A DNA stretch of 64,000 nucleotides from Streptomyces tauricus (GCF_014650955.1 NZ_BMVY01000040.1:1-64000); one strand, 5' to 3'; counted from the first letter of the stretch, positions 16,710 through 26,047 are shown. Notes: a model not told the origin generated them from the letters alone. Numbers and translations: made by a program.

Positions 16710-17990
16710 GTGGCTGGTCGTGGACGTGCGCCGAAAAGGGTCTTGGGGCTGTTGCTGGCGGGCCTGACGGGTCTGGCGGGGCTGACGGGACTGGTCGGCT
16801 GTGCCGGCTCCGCCGGGACCGACGCCGCGTCCGCCGATGTGAAGCAGGTACTGGACCGGCGGGCGGCGGCGGTGCGCGACGGCAGCGAGCGGGCCTTCGT
16901 GGCGACGGCGCCGCCCGGCTCCGTCGCCGCCGCCGAACGGGCCGAGGCGCGCACCGGGTTCAGGAACCTGCGGGCGGTCCCGCTGACCGACTGGTCGTAC
17001 CGCGTGACCGGCTTCCACCGCACCGGCGAGCGCGCCACCGCCGACGCGGAGCTGCGCTACCGCATAGAGGGCTACGACAGGGCGCCCGTTGTCACCGCCC
17101 GCACGCTGAGCCTCGTCCGCGCCGAGGGGCGCTGGTACGTGAGCGACGACCGGCCCGCGGGTGACGCGAGCCGGCAACTGTGGGAGCAGGGGGCCGTGGT
17201 GGCCGTACGCGGCGAGCACAGCCTCGTCCTGGGGGTCGGGCAGTCCCGCGGCACGCTGCGCGGTTACGCGGACCTGGCCGACCGCGCGGTGCCCGTCGTA
17301 CGGGAGGCGTGGGGCGCGGAGTGGCCGGGGCGGGTCGTCGTCCTCGTACCGAAGTCGCTGGAGGGCATGGCGGAGCTGCTGGGGGCGCCCGCGTCCGGGT
17401 ACCGGGGGATCGCGGCGGTCACCACGGGCGTGGTGAGCGAGGCGGATCGGGGGTCCCCGCGGCCGGAGGCCGGGGGAGGTTCCGGCAAGGCGCCCGCCGA
17501 CCGGATCATCGTGAACCCGGACGCGTACGGGGTGCTGGGTTCCTTGGGCCGGCAGGTCGTGCTCACGCACGAGACGACCCATGTCGCGACCCGCGCCGCG
17601 ACCTCGGCGGCGACCCCGCTGTGGCTGTCGGAGGGGTACGCGGACTGGGTCGGCTACCTGGGCACCGGCCGCACGGCGGCACAGGCCGCGCCCGAGCTGA
17701 CGCGCGCGGTGCTGGACGGGCGCGTGCCGGACGCGCTGCCAGAGGACGGGGACTTCGGCTTCGGCGGGGACGCGGGGAAGCTGGCGCGGGCGTACGAGAG
17801 CGGGTGGCTGGCCTGCCGGATGATCGCCGAGCGGTGGGGCGAGGTGCGGCTCAGGGAGTTCTACCGGGCCGTGGGGGCGCACGAGAAGCGCGCGGGCGCG
17901 GTGGAGGCGGGGCTGCGGGAGGTCCTGGACACGTCATCGGGGGAATTCACGCGGCTGTGGCAGGCGTATCTGCGGGATCGGCTCGTGTGA
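16710..17990 (+). CDS. Gluzincin-type metalloprotease lipoprotein (peptidase MA-like)
   Basis: A 426-residue lipoprotein with the acylated Cys31 in LVGCAG. An NTF2-like segment (about 35-165) precedes a peptidase MA-like domain with HETTH (His287, Glu288, His291) and SEGYADW, whose Glu308 would be the third zinc ligand. The zinc site looks complete, so catalysis is likely, probably at the outer membrane face. The substrate is unknown. It follows two cell-wall hydrolases, which hints at envelope work. Heptamer repeats start at its stop codon. Confidence 0.85.
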   Translation: MAGRGRAPKRVLGLLLAGLTGLAGLTGLVGCAGSAGTDAASADVKQVLDRRAAAVRDGSERAFVATAPPGSVAAAERAEARTGFRNLRAVPLTDWSYRVTGFHRTGERATADAELRYRIEGYDRAPVVTARTLSLVRAEGRWYVSDDRPAGDASRQLWEQGAVVAVRGEHSLVLGVGQSRGTLRGYADLADRAVPVVREAWGAEWPGRVVVLVPKSLEGMAELLGAPASGYRGIAAVTTGVVSEADRGSPRPEAGGGSGKAPADRIIVNPDAYGVLGSLGRQVVLTHETTHVATRAATSAATPLWLSEGYADWVGYLGTGRTAAQAAPELTRAVLDGRVPDALPEDGDFGFGGDAGKLARAYESGWLACRMIAERWGEVRLREFYRAVGAHEKRAGAVEAGLREVLDTSSGEFTRLWQAYLRDRLV

Positions 17991-18051
17991 CGGCCGACGG
18001 TCGACCGTCGATGGCCGTCGGTCGACGGCCGAGGGGTGAGGGTCGAGGGGC
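17989..18051. repeat. Nine heptamer tandem repeats (GACGGYC-like)
   Basis: Units of seven bases (GACGGCC, GACGGTC, GACCGTC, GATGGCC, GTCGGTC, GACGGCC, GAGGGGT, GAGGGTC, GAGGGGC) run without gaps. The first overlaps the stop codon of the preceding gene. Confidence 0.8.
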
Positions 18052-18115
18052 CGGCTGTCGGGCGGGCCGCCCGGTCGCGATGGCCGTGCGGAGCGGCCGG
18101 TGCGACCCTGGCGGA

Positions 18116-18388
18116 GTGACGGACAGCGAACGGCGGGCCGACCTGCGTCTGGAGCGGGCCATCCTGGACCTGCTGGAGCGCCGGGCCCCGACCGCGACGA
18201 TCTGCCCCTCCGACGCCGCGCGGGCGGTGTACACGGGCGACGACGACGGCTGGCGCGCCCTCATGGAACCCGCCCGCCGCGCGGCCCGGCGGCTGGTCGA
18301 GGCCGGCGAGGTGGAGATCACCCAGGGCGGCCGGGTCGTCGAACCGGCGAAGGCCCGCGGCCCGATCAGGATCCGCCGCGTCCGCTGA
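18116..18388 (+). CDS. DUF3253 domain protein
   Basis: A 90-residue protein with the DUF3253 pattern: an N-terminal helix (LRLERAILDLLERR), ATICPSDAARAVY and a C-terminal winged-helix-like part (ARRLVEAGEVEITQGGRVV). The fold resembles a small DNA- or RNA-binding winged helix, but no function is established. The GTG at 18116 has no clear ribosome binding site. Its 3' end overlaps the convergent LysR gene by 23 bases. Confidence 0.82.
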   Translation: MTDSERRADLRLERAILDLLERRAPTATICPSDAARAVYTGDDDGWRALMEPARRAARRLVEAGEVEITQGGRVVEPAKARGPIRIRRVR

Positions 18389-19340
18389 GGCGGGGAGTCA
18401 CCTCGTCGGTGGCGGCGCACGCGTGGTGCAGGGCGGCACGCGCGTGCCGGCGCAGCCACATGTGGGCGGGGTCGTTGTCGTAGCGCTGGTGCCAGGCCAG
18501 GTGGACGGGGACGTCGGGCATGGGCAGGGGCAGCGGCCGGACGCACAGGCCCAGGCCGTCCAGCAGCGGGCGGCTGGTGAGGCGGGGCACCGCGACGACC
18601 AGGTCGTCGTGGCGCACGAGCTGCAGGGCCGTGGCCGCGGTGGGAGCGGCCGCCACGACCCGACGGCTCAGGCCCCGGGCCTCCAGCACGTCGTCCATGG
18701 GGTCACGCAGGCGTCCCCGGCGGGAGACGGTGATGTGCTCGGCGGTCACGTACTCCTCCAGCCCGAGCGGGCCGTCACCGCCCTCTTCGCCGCCGCTGGC
18801 GCCGTCGCACAGGGGGTGGGTGGGGCGCAGGGCCAGGACCAGCCGGTCGTGGCCCACGACCTCGTGACGGATCTCGGACGAGGAGGGTGCGCCAGCGCCG
18901 GCTTCGAGGTCGATGTCCCCCCGGCGCGGGTCGTGGGCGTCCGTACTGGCCTCCGCCAGGAAACGCAGCCGCACGCCGGGTGCCTCGGCGCGCAGCGAGC
19001 GGAGCAGGTGCGGGCCGGCCGCCGCGGCCAGGGCGTCGTGCCATTTCAGGATGAACGTCCGCTCCAGGGCCGTCAGGTCGACCTCGGTGTCGGGGGACAG
19101 GACCGTCCGCGCCTGCTGGACCAGTTCGTGCACGGTCGCGCGCAGGGCGAGGGCGCGGGGCGTGGGCGTCATGGTGCGGCCGGTGCGCACCAGGATCTCG
19201 TCGCCCGTGGCCCGGCGGATACGGCTCAGGGTGCGGCTCATCGCGGGAGCGGAGACGTGCAGGCGGGCGGCGGCGTCCGTCACGCTGCCCTCTTCCAGCA
19301 GGGCGTCGAGCGCGGTCAGCAGATTCAGATCCAGTTGCAT
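18366..19340 (-). CDS. LysR family transcriptional regulator
   Basis: A 324-residue regulator with an N-terminal helix-turn-helix (LNLLTALDALLEEGSVTDAAARLHVSAPAMSRTLSRIRR) and a substrate-binding domain of the PbpR/NodD-like type. The start ATG 19340 is seven bases from TAGATT, so it is likely leaderless. A perfect palindrome covers that -10, which predicts repression of its own gene. LysR proteins often control a divergent neighbour. Here that position holds only a broken gene relic, so the target is unclear. Confidence 0.93.
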   Translation of the reverse strand: MQLDLNLLTALDALLEEGSVTDAAARLHVSAPAMSRTLSRIRRATGDEILVRTGRTMTPTPRALALRATVHELVQQARTVLSPDTEVDLTALERTFILKWHDALAAAAGPHLLRSLRAEAPGVRLRFLAEASTDAHDPRRGDIDLEAGAGAPSSSEIRHEVVGHDRLVLALRPTHPLCDGASGGEEGGDGPLGLEEYVTAEHITVSRRGRLRDPMDDVLEARGLSRRVVAAAPTAATALQLVRHDDLVVAVPRLTSRPLLDGLGLCVRPLPLPMPDVPVHLAWHQRYDNDPAHMWLRRHARAALHHACAATDEVTPRLSGRGGS

Positions 19341-19347
19341 GCGAGTA

Positions 19348-19367
19348 AATCTAGCCGTGACTAGATT
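19348..19367. promoter_or_regulatory. LysR operator overlapping the -10 of lysR
   Basis: AATCTAG - CCGTGA - CTAGATT, perfect 7-base arms, with the LysR T-N11-A spacing inside. The left arm on the plus strand is the complement of the minus-strand -10 TAGATT. Confidence 0.7.
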
Positions 19368-19442
19368 GCATTTAAAGTTAATGACGCCGGGTTCAGACGT
19401 CGGCAGCGCGGCCCGGACGGGGCCGCTAGGCGGGCGGGACCA

Positions 19443-19567
19443 CCGTTCGCGCCGCGCATGATCCCGTCCAGGGCGCCGCGCGCGGGGATCGCCGCCCTCA
19501 TGGTCGCGGAGGCGGAGCACCGCGCTTCGCCGACGCGGCAGGCATCGCGCTGTTCGAGAACCGCTGA
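19443..19567 (+). pseudogene. Relic of a gene 3' end with a frameshift
   Basis: Codons from 19443 to about 19523 (PFAPRMIPSRAPRAGIAALM...EAEHR) and codons up to the TGA at 19565 (FADAAGIALFENR) both have the strong third-position GC of real genes, but they lie in two frames. Removing two bases (GC) at CACCGCGCTTC would join them. No N-terminal part is left. It may be the remains of the gene once controlled by the divergent LysR. The family cannot be named. Confidence 0.35.
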
Positions 19568-19626
19568 GCGGCGTGCGTCGGCCCGAACTTGGTGCCCTTG
19601 TTGCGCCCGTACTCGCGTCCGTGGCG

Positions 19627-20919
19627 TCAGGAGGCGAGTGATTCCTCGTCGGCGTCGGCGGGGGTTGCCCGGCCGGGCGCCGGGGCCGGGTCCGCGTACG
19701 AGACGGTGTCGCGCCACAGGAGCACACCCGCGGTGACGGTCGCGGCGACCAGCAGGCCGTTGCGGATCACGAGCAGTTCGATGCCGAGGTCGGTGCTGGC
19801 GACGACGTCCGCGAAGAAGATCGGGAACTCCAGGACGGTGAAGAGGCACGCCACCAGCACCATCACCGCGGGCCACCCCATCCGGCTGCCGCGGAAGATC
19901 AGGCACACGGCGGCCAGACCGACCAGCCACACCAGGTACTGCGGGCTGATGACCCGGCTCGTCGTGGTGAACAGCAGTACCGCCATGAACGCGGCGTCGG
20001 CGGCCGTGTGCACCAGGAACCGGGTCGCGCACAGCCGCCACAGGAGCAGCCAGCCGAAGGCGAGCCCGGTCAGCATCAGCGCCACCGTGCTCACCACGTC
20101 GACGTACGGGCCGAGGAACTCCACCGAGCCGTAGTTGAGCAGGACCTGGCCCTCCCAGCCGTGGTGCCGGGCGACGTGGAAGACCAGCGAGCCCAGGGAC
20201 TCGACCTCGGTGCCGCGGTCGCGCTGGAAGGTCAGGAACGCGAACGCGCCCGGCATCGACACGACGAACACCGACGCGAGGGCCGCGGCCGCGGCGGCCG
20301 CGGCGGCCCAGGCCTTGCGCCCGGTGGTGCCCACGAGCAGCAGCAGCGGCCACACCTTCAGCATCGCGCCGAGCGCGGCGAGGACGCCCATCACCTTCGG
20401 GTGCCGGACGCCCGCGAGGAGCGCGGCCACGGCGACGGCGGTCACCATCACGTCGTAGCGCGAGTACACCGTCGGCCCGAGCAGGGGTACGCCGATCACC
20501 CACACCCAGACGCCGCGCACCGACACCGGCATCGGCCCGTCCTCACCGGCGGCGGGGCGCAGGGCCGCGTACAGGAGCAGTCCGAAGGCGATCAGGTCGG
20601 CGGCGAAGGCGAGGACGAAGAACGCCTCGGTGTAGGCGAGGAAGGGCAGCAGCGCGGGGGAGAGGATCGCGAGCGCGGCGGCCGGCGGGTACTGCCAGGT
20701 GACGTCGTCCAGCGGGAAGGTGCCGGTGCGCAGGACCTCGTACCAGTTCTGGTAGGTCACCGAGACGTCGCTCGTGACGTCCGGTCCTGGGAAGACGAAC
20801 ACCTTGAAGACGAAGAGCAGGAGCAGCAGTCTCGTCAGGCCCCAGGTCGCCAGCAGTACGTACGGGAACCTCGGCCCCTTGGCTCCCGCCATGCCCACCT
20901 GCCCCTTGTTCGTACGCAT
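19627..20919 (-). CDS. GT87-type membrane mannosyltransferase (DUF2029)
   Basis: A 430-residue polytopic membrane protein with about ten helices and the GT-C features of DUF2029/GT87: an acidic loop after the first helix (DVTSDVSVTYQNW), DDVTWQYPPAAALAI and SRYDVMVTAVAVAALL. Such enzymes add mannose from a polyprenyl carrier to glycolipids outside the membrane. The M. tuberculosis relatives act in PIM/lipoarabinomannan synthesis. The divergent neighbour is a PimB-like transferase, in line with a shared pathway. A second start at 20892 (MAGAKGPRF) is also possible. Confidence 0.85.
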   Translation of the reverse strand: MRTNKGQVGMAGAKGPRFPYVLLATWGLTRLLLLLFVFKVFVFPGPDVTSDVSVTYQNWYEVLRTGTFPLDDVTWQYPPAAALAILSPALLPFLAYTEAFFVLAFAADLIAFGLLLYAALRPAAGEDGPMPVSVRGVWVWVIGVPLLGPTVYSRYDVMVTAVAVAALLAGVRHPKVMGVLAALGAMLKVWPLLLLVGTTGRKAWAAAAAAAAALASVFVVSMPGAFAFLTFQRDRGTEVESLGSLVFHVARHHGWEGQVLLNYGSVEFLGPYVDVVSTVALMLTGLAFGWLLLWRLCATRFLVHTAADAAFMAVLLFTTTSRVISPQYLVWLVGLAAVCLIFRGSRMGWPAVMVLVACLFTVLEFPIFFADVVASTDLGIELLVIRNGLLVAATVTAGVLLWRDTVSYADPAPAPGRATPADADEESLAS

Positions 20920-21027
20920 CCGCCGTGCGGCCCCGCCGTACCGCCGCCCTGTGGGGTCATGATCCCCCGCGCGGCTGTGCGAGAGCCGTGAAGCGCGGCC
21001 GGGCCGAGCGGTGGGGTACGGGTTCGG

Positions 21028-21033
21028 TACTGT
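21028..21033 (+). promoter_or_regulatory. -10 element for a leaderless start
   Basis: TACTGT, eight bases before ATG 21042, in the control region shared with the divergent GT87 gene. Confidence 0.5.
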
Positions 21034-21041
21034 CGACGGCG

Positions 21042-22196
21042 ATGCGCGAGACCATGCACAAGACCCTGATCGTGACCAACGACTTTCCGCCGAGACCGGG
21101 CGGTATCCAGGCCTTCCTGCACAACATGGCGTTGCGCCTGGACCCCGAACGGCTCGTCGTCTACGCCTCCACGTGGAAGCGGGGCCGGGAAGGAGCCGAG
21201 GCCACAGCCGCCTTCGACGCCGAACAACCCTTCGTCATCGTACGCGACCGAACAACCATGCTGCTGCCCACTCCTGGGGTCTCCCGGCGGGCCGTCGGGC
21301 TGCTGAAGGAGCACGGCTGCACCTCGGTGTGGTTCGGTGCGGCGGCGCCGCTCGGAATGCTCGCGCCCGCGCTGCGGAAGGCCGGCGCGGAGCGGCTCGT
21401 GGCCACCACGCACGGCCATGAGGCGGGGTGGGCGCAGTTGCCCGCGGCGCGCCGGCTCCTGCGGGGGATCGGGGAGTCGACGGACACGATCACGTACCTG
21501 GGGGAGTACACGCGGTCGAGGATCGCCGCCGCGCTGACGCCCGAGGCGGCGGGGCGGATGGTGCAACTCCCGCCCGGGGTCGACGAGAAGACGTTCCACC
21601 CCGGGTCCGGCGGGGACGCCGTGCGGGTGCGGCTCGGTCTCACCGAGCGGCCGGTGGTGGTCTGCGTGTCGCGGCTGGTCCCACGCAAGGGCCAGGACAC
21701 GCTCATCCTCGCCATGCCGCGCATTCTGGCGAGTGAGCCGGAGACCGTGCTGCTGATCGTGGGCGGGGGGCCGTACGAGAAGGATCTGCGGCGGCTCGCG
21801 TACGAGACCGGGGTGAGCGAGTCCGTCCGCTTCACCGGGGCGGTGCCGTGGTCCGAGCTGCCGGCCCACTACGGCGCGGGGGATGTGTTCGCCATGCCGT
21901 GCCGGACGCGGCGCGGGGGGCTGGATGTGGAGGGGCTCGGCATCGTCTACCTGGAGGCTTCCGCGACGGGGCTGCCCGTGGTCGCGGGGGACTCGGGGGG
22001 TGCGCCGGACGCGGTGCTCGACGGGGAGACGGGGTGGGTGGTCCGGGGTGGCTCGGCGGAGGACGCCGCGGACCGGATCGTCACGCTCCTCGCGGATCCG
22101 GAGCTGCGGCGGCGGATGGGGGAGCGGGGGCGGGAGTGGGTGGAGGAGAAATGGCGCTGGGACCTGTTGGCGGAGGGGTTGCGGGGGCTGCTTTAG
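21042..22196 (+). CDS. pimB: GT4 glycosyltransferase, PimB' type
   Basis: A 384-residue GT-B enzyme, likely adding a mannose from GDP-mannose to a phosphatidylinositol mannoside at the cytoplasmic face. Motifs are NDFPPRPGGIQAFLH (N-terminal loop), HGHEAGWAQLP, VSRLVPRKGQDTLI and the donor-site sequence DVEGLGIVYLEASATGLPVVAG. The neighbours (FadD15-like ligase, SRPBCC, ArsA-like) are in the same order as around M. tuberculosis Rv2188c, which supports the assignment. Acceptor identity in this organism is inferred. Confidence 0.85.
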   Translation: MRETMHKTLIVTNDFPPRPGGIQAFLHNMALRLDPERLVVYASTWKRGREGAEATAAFDAEQPFVIVRDRTTMLLPTPGVSRRAVGLLKEHGCTSVWFGAAAPLGMLAPALRKAGAERLVATTHGHEAGWAQLPAARRLLRGIGESTDTITYLGEYTRSRIAAALTPEAAGRMVQLPPGVDEKTFHPGSGGDAVRVRLGLTERPVVVCVSRLVPRKGQDTLILAMPRILASEPETVLLIVGGGPYEKDLRRLAYETGVSESVRFTGAVPWSELPAHYGAGDVFAMPCRTRRGGLDVEGLGIVYLEASATGLPVVAGDSGGAPDAVLDGETGWVVRGGSAEDAADRIVTLLADPELRRRMGERGREWVEEKWRWDLLAEGLRGLL

Positions 22197-22220
22197 CGCC
22201 GCGCCCCGGCGAGGGCTGTT

Positions 22221-22336
22221 CGCGCAGTTCCCCGCGCCCCCAAGGGCAAAAGACTGCGCAGTCCCCGCGCCCCTGAAAGCAAAAGACTGCGCCGTTCCCC
22301 GCGCCCCTGAAGGCGAGGGGCGCGAGGAACGGCGCG
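22221..22336. repeat. Inverted cluster of the GTTCCCCGCGCCCC repeat
   Basis: Three copies reading CAGT(T)CCCCGCGCCCC or CCGTTCCCCGCGCCCC, each with AAAAGACTGCGC between them, then one GGGGCGCGAGGAACGGCGC in the opposite sense. It lies between the stop codons of two convergent genes. Confidence 0.9.
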
Positions 22337-22381
22337 AACGGGCCTTACCGGGCCGCCGGTGCAGGACGGAGTCAGGTCCGC

Positions 22382-24178
22382 TCAGGCCTGGTACAGCGCT
22401 TCGATTTCTGTGGCGTAGTCCTTCGCCACCACGTTCCGCTTCAGCTTCAGCGACGGCGTCAGGTGCCCCGAGTCCTCCGTGAACTGGTGCGACAGCACGC
22501 GGAACTTCCGTACGGACTCCGCCTTCGACACCGCCGCGTTCCCGTCGTCCACCGCACTCTGCACCGCCGCGAGCAGATCCGGGTCGAGGAGCAGGGACGC
22601 CGCCGTGGAGCCGGCCGGCTTGCCGTGGTCCTCGGCCCACCGCCCCAGGAACTCCTCGTCGATGGTGACGAGCGCGCCCACGAACGGCCGCCCGTCGCCG
22701 ACGACCATGCACTCCGCGACCAGCGCGTGCGCCCGGATGCGGTCCTCGATCACCGCGGGAGCGACGTTCTTGCCGCCCGCCGTGACGATGATCTCCTTCT
22801 TGCGGCCGGTGATGCGCAGGTACCCGTCCTCGTCGAGCGTGCCGATGTCACCGGTGTGGAACCAGCCGTCGGCCAGCGCCTCCTCGGTCGCGCCCTCGTT
22901 GTTCCAGTACCCCTTGAACAGGTGCTCGCCGTGCAGCAGCACCTCGCCGTCGTCGGCGATGCGGATCACCGAGCCGGGCAGCGGCTGACCGACCGTGCCG
23001 ATCTTCTGCCGGTCCCACGGGTTGAACGCGGTGGCGGCGCACGACTCGGTCAGCCCGTAGCCCTCAAGGACGGTGAAGCCGATGCCGCGGAAGAAGTGGC
23101 CGAGGCGTTCGCCCAGCGGGGCGCCGCCCGAGATCGCGTACTCGCCCTTGCCGCCGAGCACCGCGCGCAGCTTGCTGAAGACGAGTTTGTCGAACGCCTT
23201 GTGTTTGATCTTCAGCCCGATGGACGGCCCCGCCGACGTGTCCAGCGCGCGGCTGTACGCGATCGCCGTGTCCGCCGCCTTGTCGAAGATCTTGCCCTTG
23301 CCGTCCGCCTGCGCCTTGGCCCGCGCCGAGTTGTAGACCTTCTCGAAGACGCGCGGCACACCGAGGATCAGCGTCGGCCGGAACGAGGCCAGTTCGTCGG
23401 TGAGGTTCTTGATGTCCGGGACCATGCCCAGCTTGATCGGCGCCATCATCGGCGCGACCTGCACGAGCCGCCCGAAGACGTGCGCGAGCGGCAGGAAGAG
23501 GAGCACCGAGCACTCACCGGTACGGAACAGCGGCCGCAGCCGCTCCACGATGTTGCCGCACTCCGCGAAGAAACTGCGGTGGGTCAGCACACAGCCCTTG
23601 GGGCGTCCGGTCGTACCGCTGGTGTAGACGATCGTCGCCGCGTCGTCGGCCTTGGCGAGCGAGCTGCGCTCCTCGACGGCGGCGTCCGAGACGTCCTTGC
23701 CGGCGCGGTCGAGCTCGTCGACGCCGCCGCCCTCGATCTGCCAGACGTGCTTGAGGTGCGGCAGCCGGTCGCGCACCGACTCCACGGTGGCCGCGTGCGC
23801 GTCGAGCTCCACGACGATCGCGGTCGCTCCCGAGTCGCCGAGGATCCACTGCACCTGCTCGGGGGAGCTGGTCTCGTACACGGGTACGGTGACGGCGCCC
23901 GCGCTCCAGATGGCGAAGTCGAGCAGCGTCCACTCGTACCGCGTGCGGGACATCAGGGCGACGCGGTCGCCGGGCTGCACGCCCGAGGCGATCAGGCCCT
24001 TCGCGGCGGCCTGCACCTCGGCGAGGAAGACGGTGGCCGTGACATCCGTCCAGGTACCGCCGACCTTGCGGGCGATGACCGCGACATCGGGATGCTGCGC
24101 GGCGTTTCTGCGGACGATGTCGGTCAGATTGCCGTCCGCAGGGACCTCGTACAAAGCCGGAAGGCTGAACTCGCGCAA
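22382..24178 (-). CDS. fadD15: Long-chain fatty-acid-CoA/AMP ligase, FadD15 type
   Basis: A 598-residue adenylate-forming enzyme that activates fatty acids with ATP. The AMP-binding signature IVYTSGTTGRPKGCVLTH, the A5-type EGYGLTE segment, WFHTGDIGTLDEDGYLRITGR and a terminal-domain Lys region (KEIIVTAGGKNVAP) are all present. Length and organisation match FadD15 rather than short-chain synthetases. The chain length used is not visible. It is convergent with the PimB-like gene as in the conserved actinobacterial neighbourhood. Upstream 24179-24474 holds promoters only. Confidence 0.92.
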   Translation of the reverse strand: MREFSLPALYEVPADGNLTDIVRRNAAQHPDVAVIARKVGGTWTDVTATVFLAEVQAAAKGLIASGVQPGDRVALMSRTRYEWTLLDFAIWSAGAVTVPVYETSSPEQVQWILGDSGATAIVVELDAHAATVESVRDRLPHLKHVWQIEGGGVDELDRAGKDVSDAAVEERSSLAKADDAATIVYTSGTTGRPKGCVLTHRSFFAECGNIVERLRPLFRTGECSVLLFLPLAHVFGRLVQVAPMMAPIKLGMVPDIKNLTDELASFRPTLILGVPRVFEKVYNSARAKAQADGKGKIFDKAADTAIAYSRALDTSAGPSIGLKIKHKAFDKLVFSKLRAVLGGKGEYAISGGAPLGERLGHFFRGIGFTVLEGYGLTESCAATAFNPWDRQKIGTVGQPLPGSVIRIADDGEVLLHGEHLFKGYWNNEGATEEALADGWFHTGDIGTLDEDGYLRITGRKKEIIVTAGGKNVAPAVIEDRIRAHALVAECMVVGDGRPFVGALVTIDEEFLGRWAEDHGKPAGSTAASLLLDPDLLAAVQSAVDDGNAAVSKAESVRKFRVLSHQFTEDSGHLTPSLKLKRNVVAKDYATEIEALYQA

Positions 24179-24460
24179 GACTGCTGCTCCTCATAGGGCG
24201 CCGGCGCCACGACTTCGTGTGATGCGACGGAGCGGTCCAAGGCTCGGGCAGGTGCTCCGGGAGTCGGTTGTTGAAACCCTGAGCACGACTGGACTGCCCG
24301 GACGTTACCCGCCGGTAGTGCCTCTACGACAGGGGGGTCCGGTGAGATGTTCCCCGCGTCACACGTGTTGGCGTTCCTTGGCGCAGAGTAGTCCAAGCCG
24401 TTACGGACTGGGTAGTAACCGCAGGTCCGCCCGCGTCTACACACCTTTGCTCCACAGGCT

Positions 24461-24466
24461 TACTCT
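24461..24466 (+). promoter_or_regulatory. -10 element for a leaderless start
   Basis: TACTCT, eight bases before ATG 24475. A TTG at 24466 is in frame but overlaps this element. Confidence 0.5.
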
Positions 24467-24474
24467 TGATCGCC

Positions 24475-25323
24475 ATGGCAGGTACACAAGGCGGCGGCGA
24501 CGGCGGCGGGCGAGAGACCGCGAGGACACTCGCGGGGACTTCCCCGGGAACATCCCCAAGGACACGGATCCACGTCGTGAGCGACGTGCACGGCAACGTC
24601 CGTGACCTGCTCAGGGCCGGAGAGGGCGCGGACGCCCTGATCTGTCTGGGCGACCTCGTGCTCTTCATCGACTACGCCGACCACTCCCGCGGCATCTTCC
24701 CGGACCTCTTCGGCACCGAGAACACGGACCGCATCGTCGAACTGCGCACCGCCCGCAAGTACGAGGAGGCACGGGCCCTCGGCGCCCGGCTGTGGGCGGG
24801 CGTCGACCGCGGCCCCGCCATCGAGAAGGCCGTACGCAAGCAGTACGCCGAACTCTTCGCGGCGTTCCCCACCCCGACGTACGCCACCTACGGCAACGTC
24901 GACATCCCGTCCCTCTGGTCGGAGTACGCCGGACCCGGCACCACCGTGCTCGACGGACAGCGCGTGGAGATCGGCGGCCGGGTCTTCGGCTTCGTCGGCG
25001 GCGGACTGCGTACGCCCATGCGGACCCCGTACGAGATCAGCGACGAGGAGTACGCGGCGAAGATCGAGGCCGTCGGCGAGGTCGACGTGCTCTGCACCCA
25101 CATCCCGCCCGAGGTGCCCGAGCTGGTCTACGACACGGTGGCGCGGCGCTTCGAGCGGGGCAGCCGGGCGCTGCTGGCCGCGATCCGGCGCACCCGGCCG
25201 CGGTACTCCCTCTTCGGGCACGTCCATCAGCCGCTCGCCCGGCGGATGCGGATCGGCGCCACGGAGTGCGTGAACGTGGGTCACTTCGCCGGGACGGGGA
25301 AGCCGTGGGCACTGGAGTGGTGA
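24475..25323 (+). CDS. Calcineurin-like metallophosphoesterase
   Basis: A 282-residue phosphoesterase with the metal-binding motifs in order: SDVHGN, CLGDLV, YGNVD (in place of the usual GNHD), THIPPE and FGHVHQP. The GNVD variant keeps the Asn and Asp. Substrate is not known. The ATG at 24475 is preferred over the TTG nine bases upstream. It forms a same-strand run with the SRPBCC and ArsA-like genes downstream, with separate promoters. Confidence 0.9.
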   Translation: MAGTQGGGDGGGRETARTLAGTSPGTSPRTRIHVVSDVHGNVRDLLRAGEGADALICLGDLVLFIDYADHSRGIFPDLFGTENTDRIVELRTARKYEEARALGARLWAGVDRGPAIEKAVRKQYAELFAAFPTPTYATYGNVDIPSLWSEYAGPGTTVLDGQRVEIGGRVFGFVGGGLRTPMRTPYEISDEEYAAKIEAVGEVDVLCTHIPPEVPELVYDTVARRFERGSRALLAAIRRTRPRYSLFGHVHQPLARRMRIGATECVNVGHFAGTGKPWALEW

Positions 25324-25468
25324 GGGCCGCCGGGGCCACCGGCGGTCGCGGGGCCGGGGGCGGCGGCCCCTCCACAGCGCGGTAGCGTTCACGCTGCGCA
25401 CACAGGTAGAAAGCGTTCGTACCCCGCAGAACCCCCCTGTCCGGACCGCATCTGGAGGAGCCACAGCG

Positions 25469-25963
25469 ATGGCGGAACACACCAGTTCGAGTATCACGAT
25501 CGAGGCGGCACCGGCCGATGTCATGGCGGTCATCGCCGACTTCGCCCGCTACCCCGACTGGACGGGCGAGGTGAAGGAGGCGCAGGTGCTCGCGACGGAC
25601 GAGAAGGGCCGCGCGGAGCAGGTGCGCCTCGTCATGGACGCCGGCGCCATCAAGGACGACCAGACCCTGGGCTACACCTGGACCGGCGACCACGAGGTCT
25701 CCTGGACCCTGGTCAAGTCGCAGATGCTGCGCTCCCTGGACGGCTCGTACGTCCTCAGGCCCGCCGGTCTGAGCGCCACCGAGGTCACCTACCGGCTCAC
25801 CGTCGACGTCAAGATCCCGATGCTCGGCATGATCAAGCGCAAGGCCGAGAAGGTCATCATCGACCGCGCGCTCGCGGGCCTGAAGAAGCGCGTGGAGTCG
25901 GGCGACGCCGGCAAGGGGGACACGGACGCGGGGGACAAGGACGCGGGCGGCAAGGGAGCGTAG
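25469..25963 (+). CDS. SRPBCC (START-like) lipid-binding protein
   Basis: A 164-residue member of the polyketide cyclase/dehydrase fold: ITIEAAPADVMAVIADFARYPDWTGEVKEAQVL at the N-terminus and a long C-terminal helix (KRKAEKVIIDRALAGLKKRVES) that lines the cavity. A Lys/Asp/Gly-rich tail follows. GGAGGAG precedes the ATG. It matches the Rv2185c position between the FadD15 and ArsA-like genes. The ligand is unknown. A lipid or lipid-like molecule is likely from fold and context. Confidence 0.88.
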   Translation: MAEHTSSSITIEAAPADVMAVIADFARYPDWTGEVKEAQVLATDEKGRAEQVRLVMDAGAIKDDQTLGYTWTGDHEVSWTLVKSQMLRSLDGSYVLRPAGLSATEVTYRLTVDVKIPMLGMIKRKAEKVIIDRALAGLKKRVESGDAGKGDTDAGDKDAGGKGA

Positions 25964-26033
25964 TCGGGGACGCCGGCAAGGAGACGGGGCCGGGCGACGA
26001 GCAGCGGCCCGCCGCCACCGCCCGCGCACCCCG

Positions 26034-26039
26034 TACCGT
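26034..26039 (+). promoter_or_regulatory. -10 element for a leaderless start
   Basis: TACCGT, eight bases before ATG 26048, no ribosome binding site. Confidence 0.5.
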
Positions 26040-26047
26040 TCACCTCC

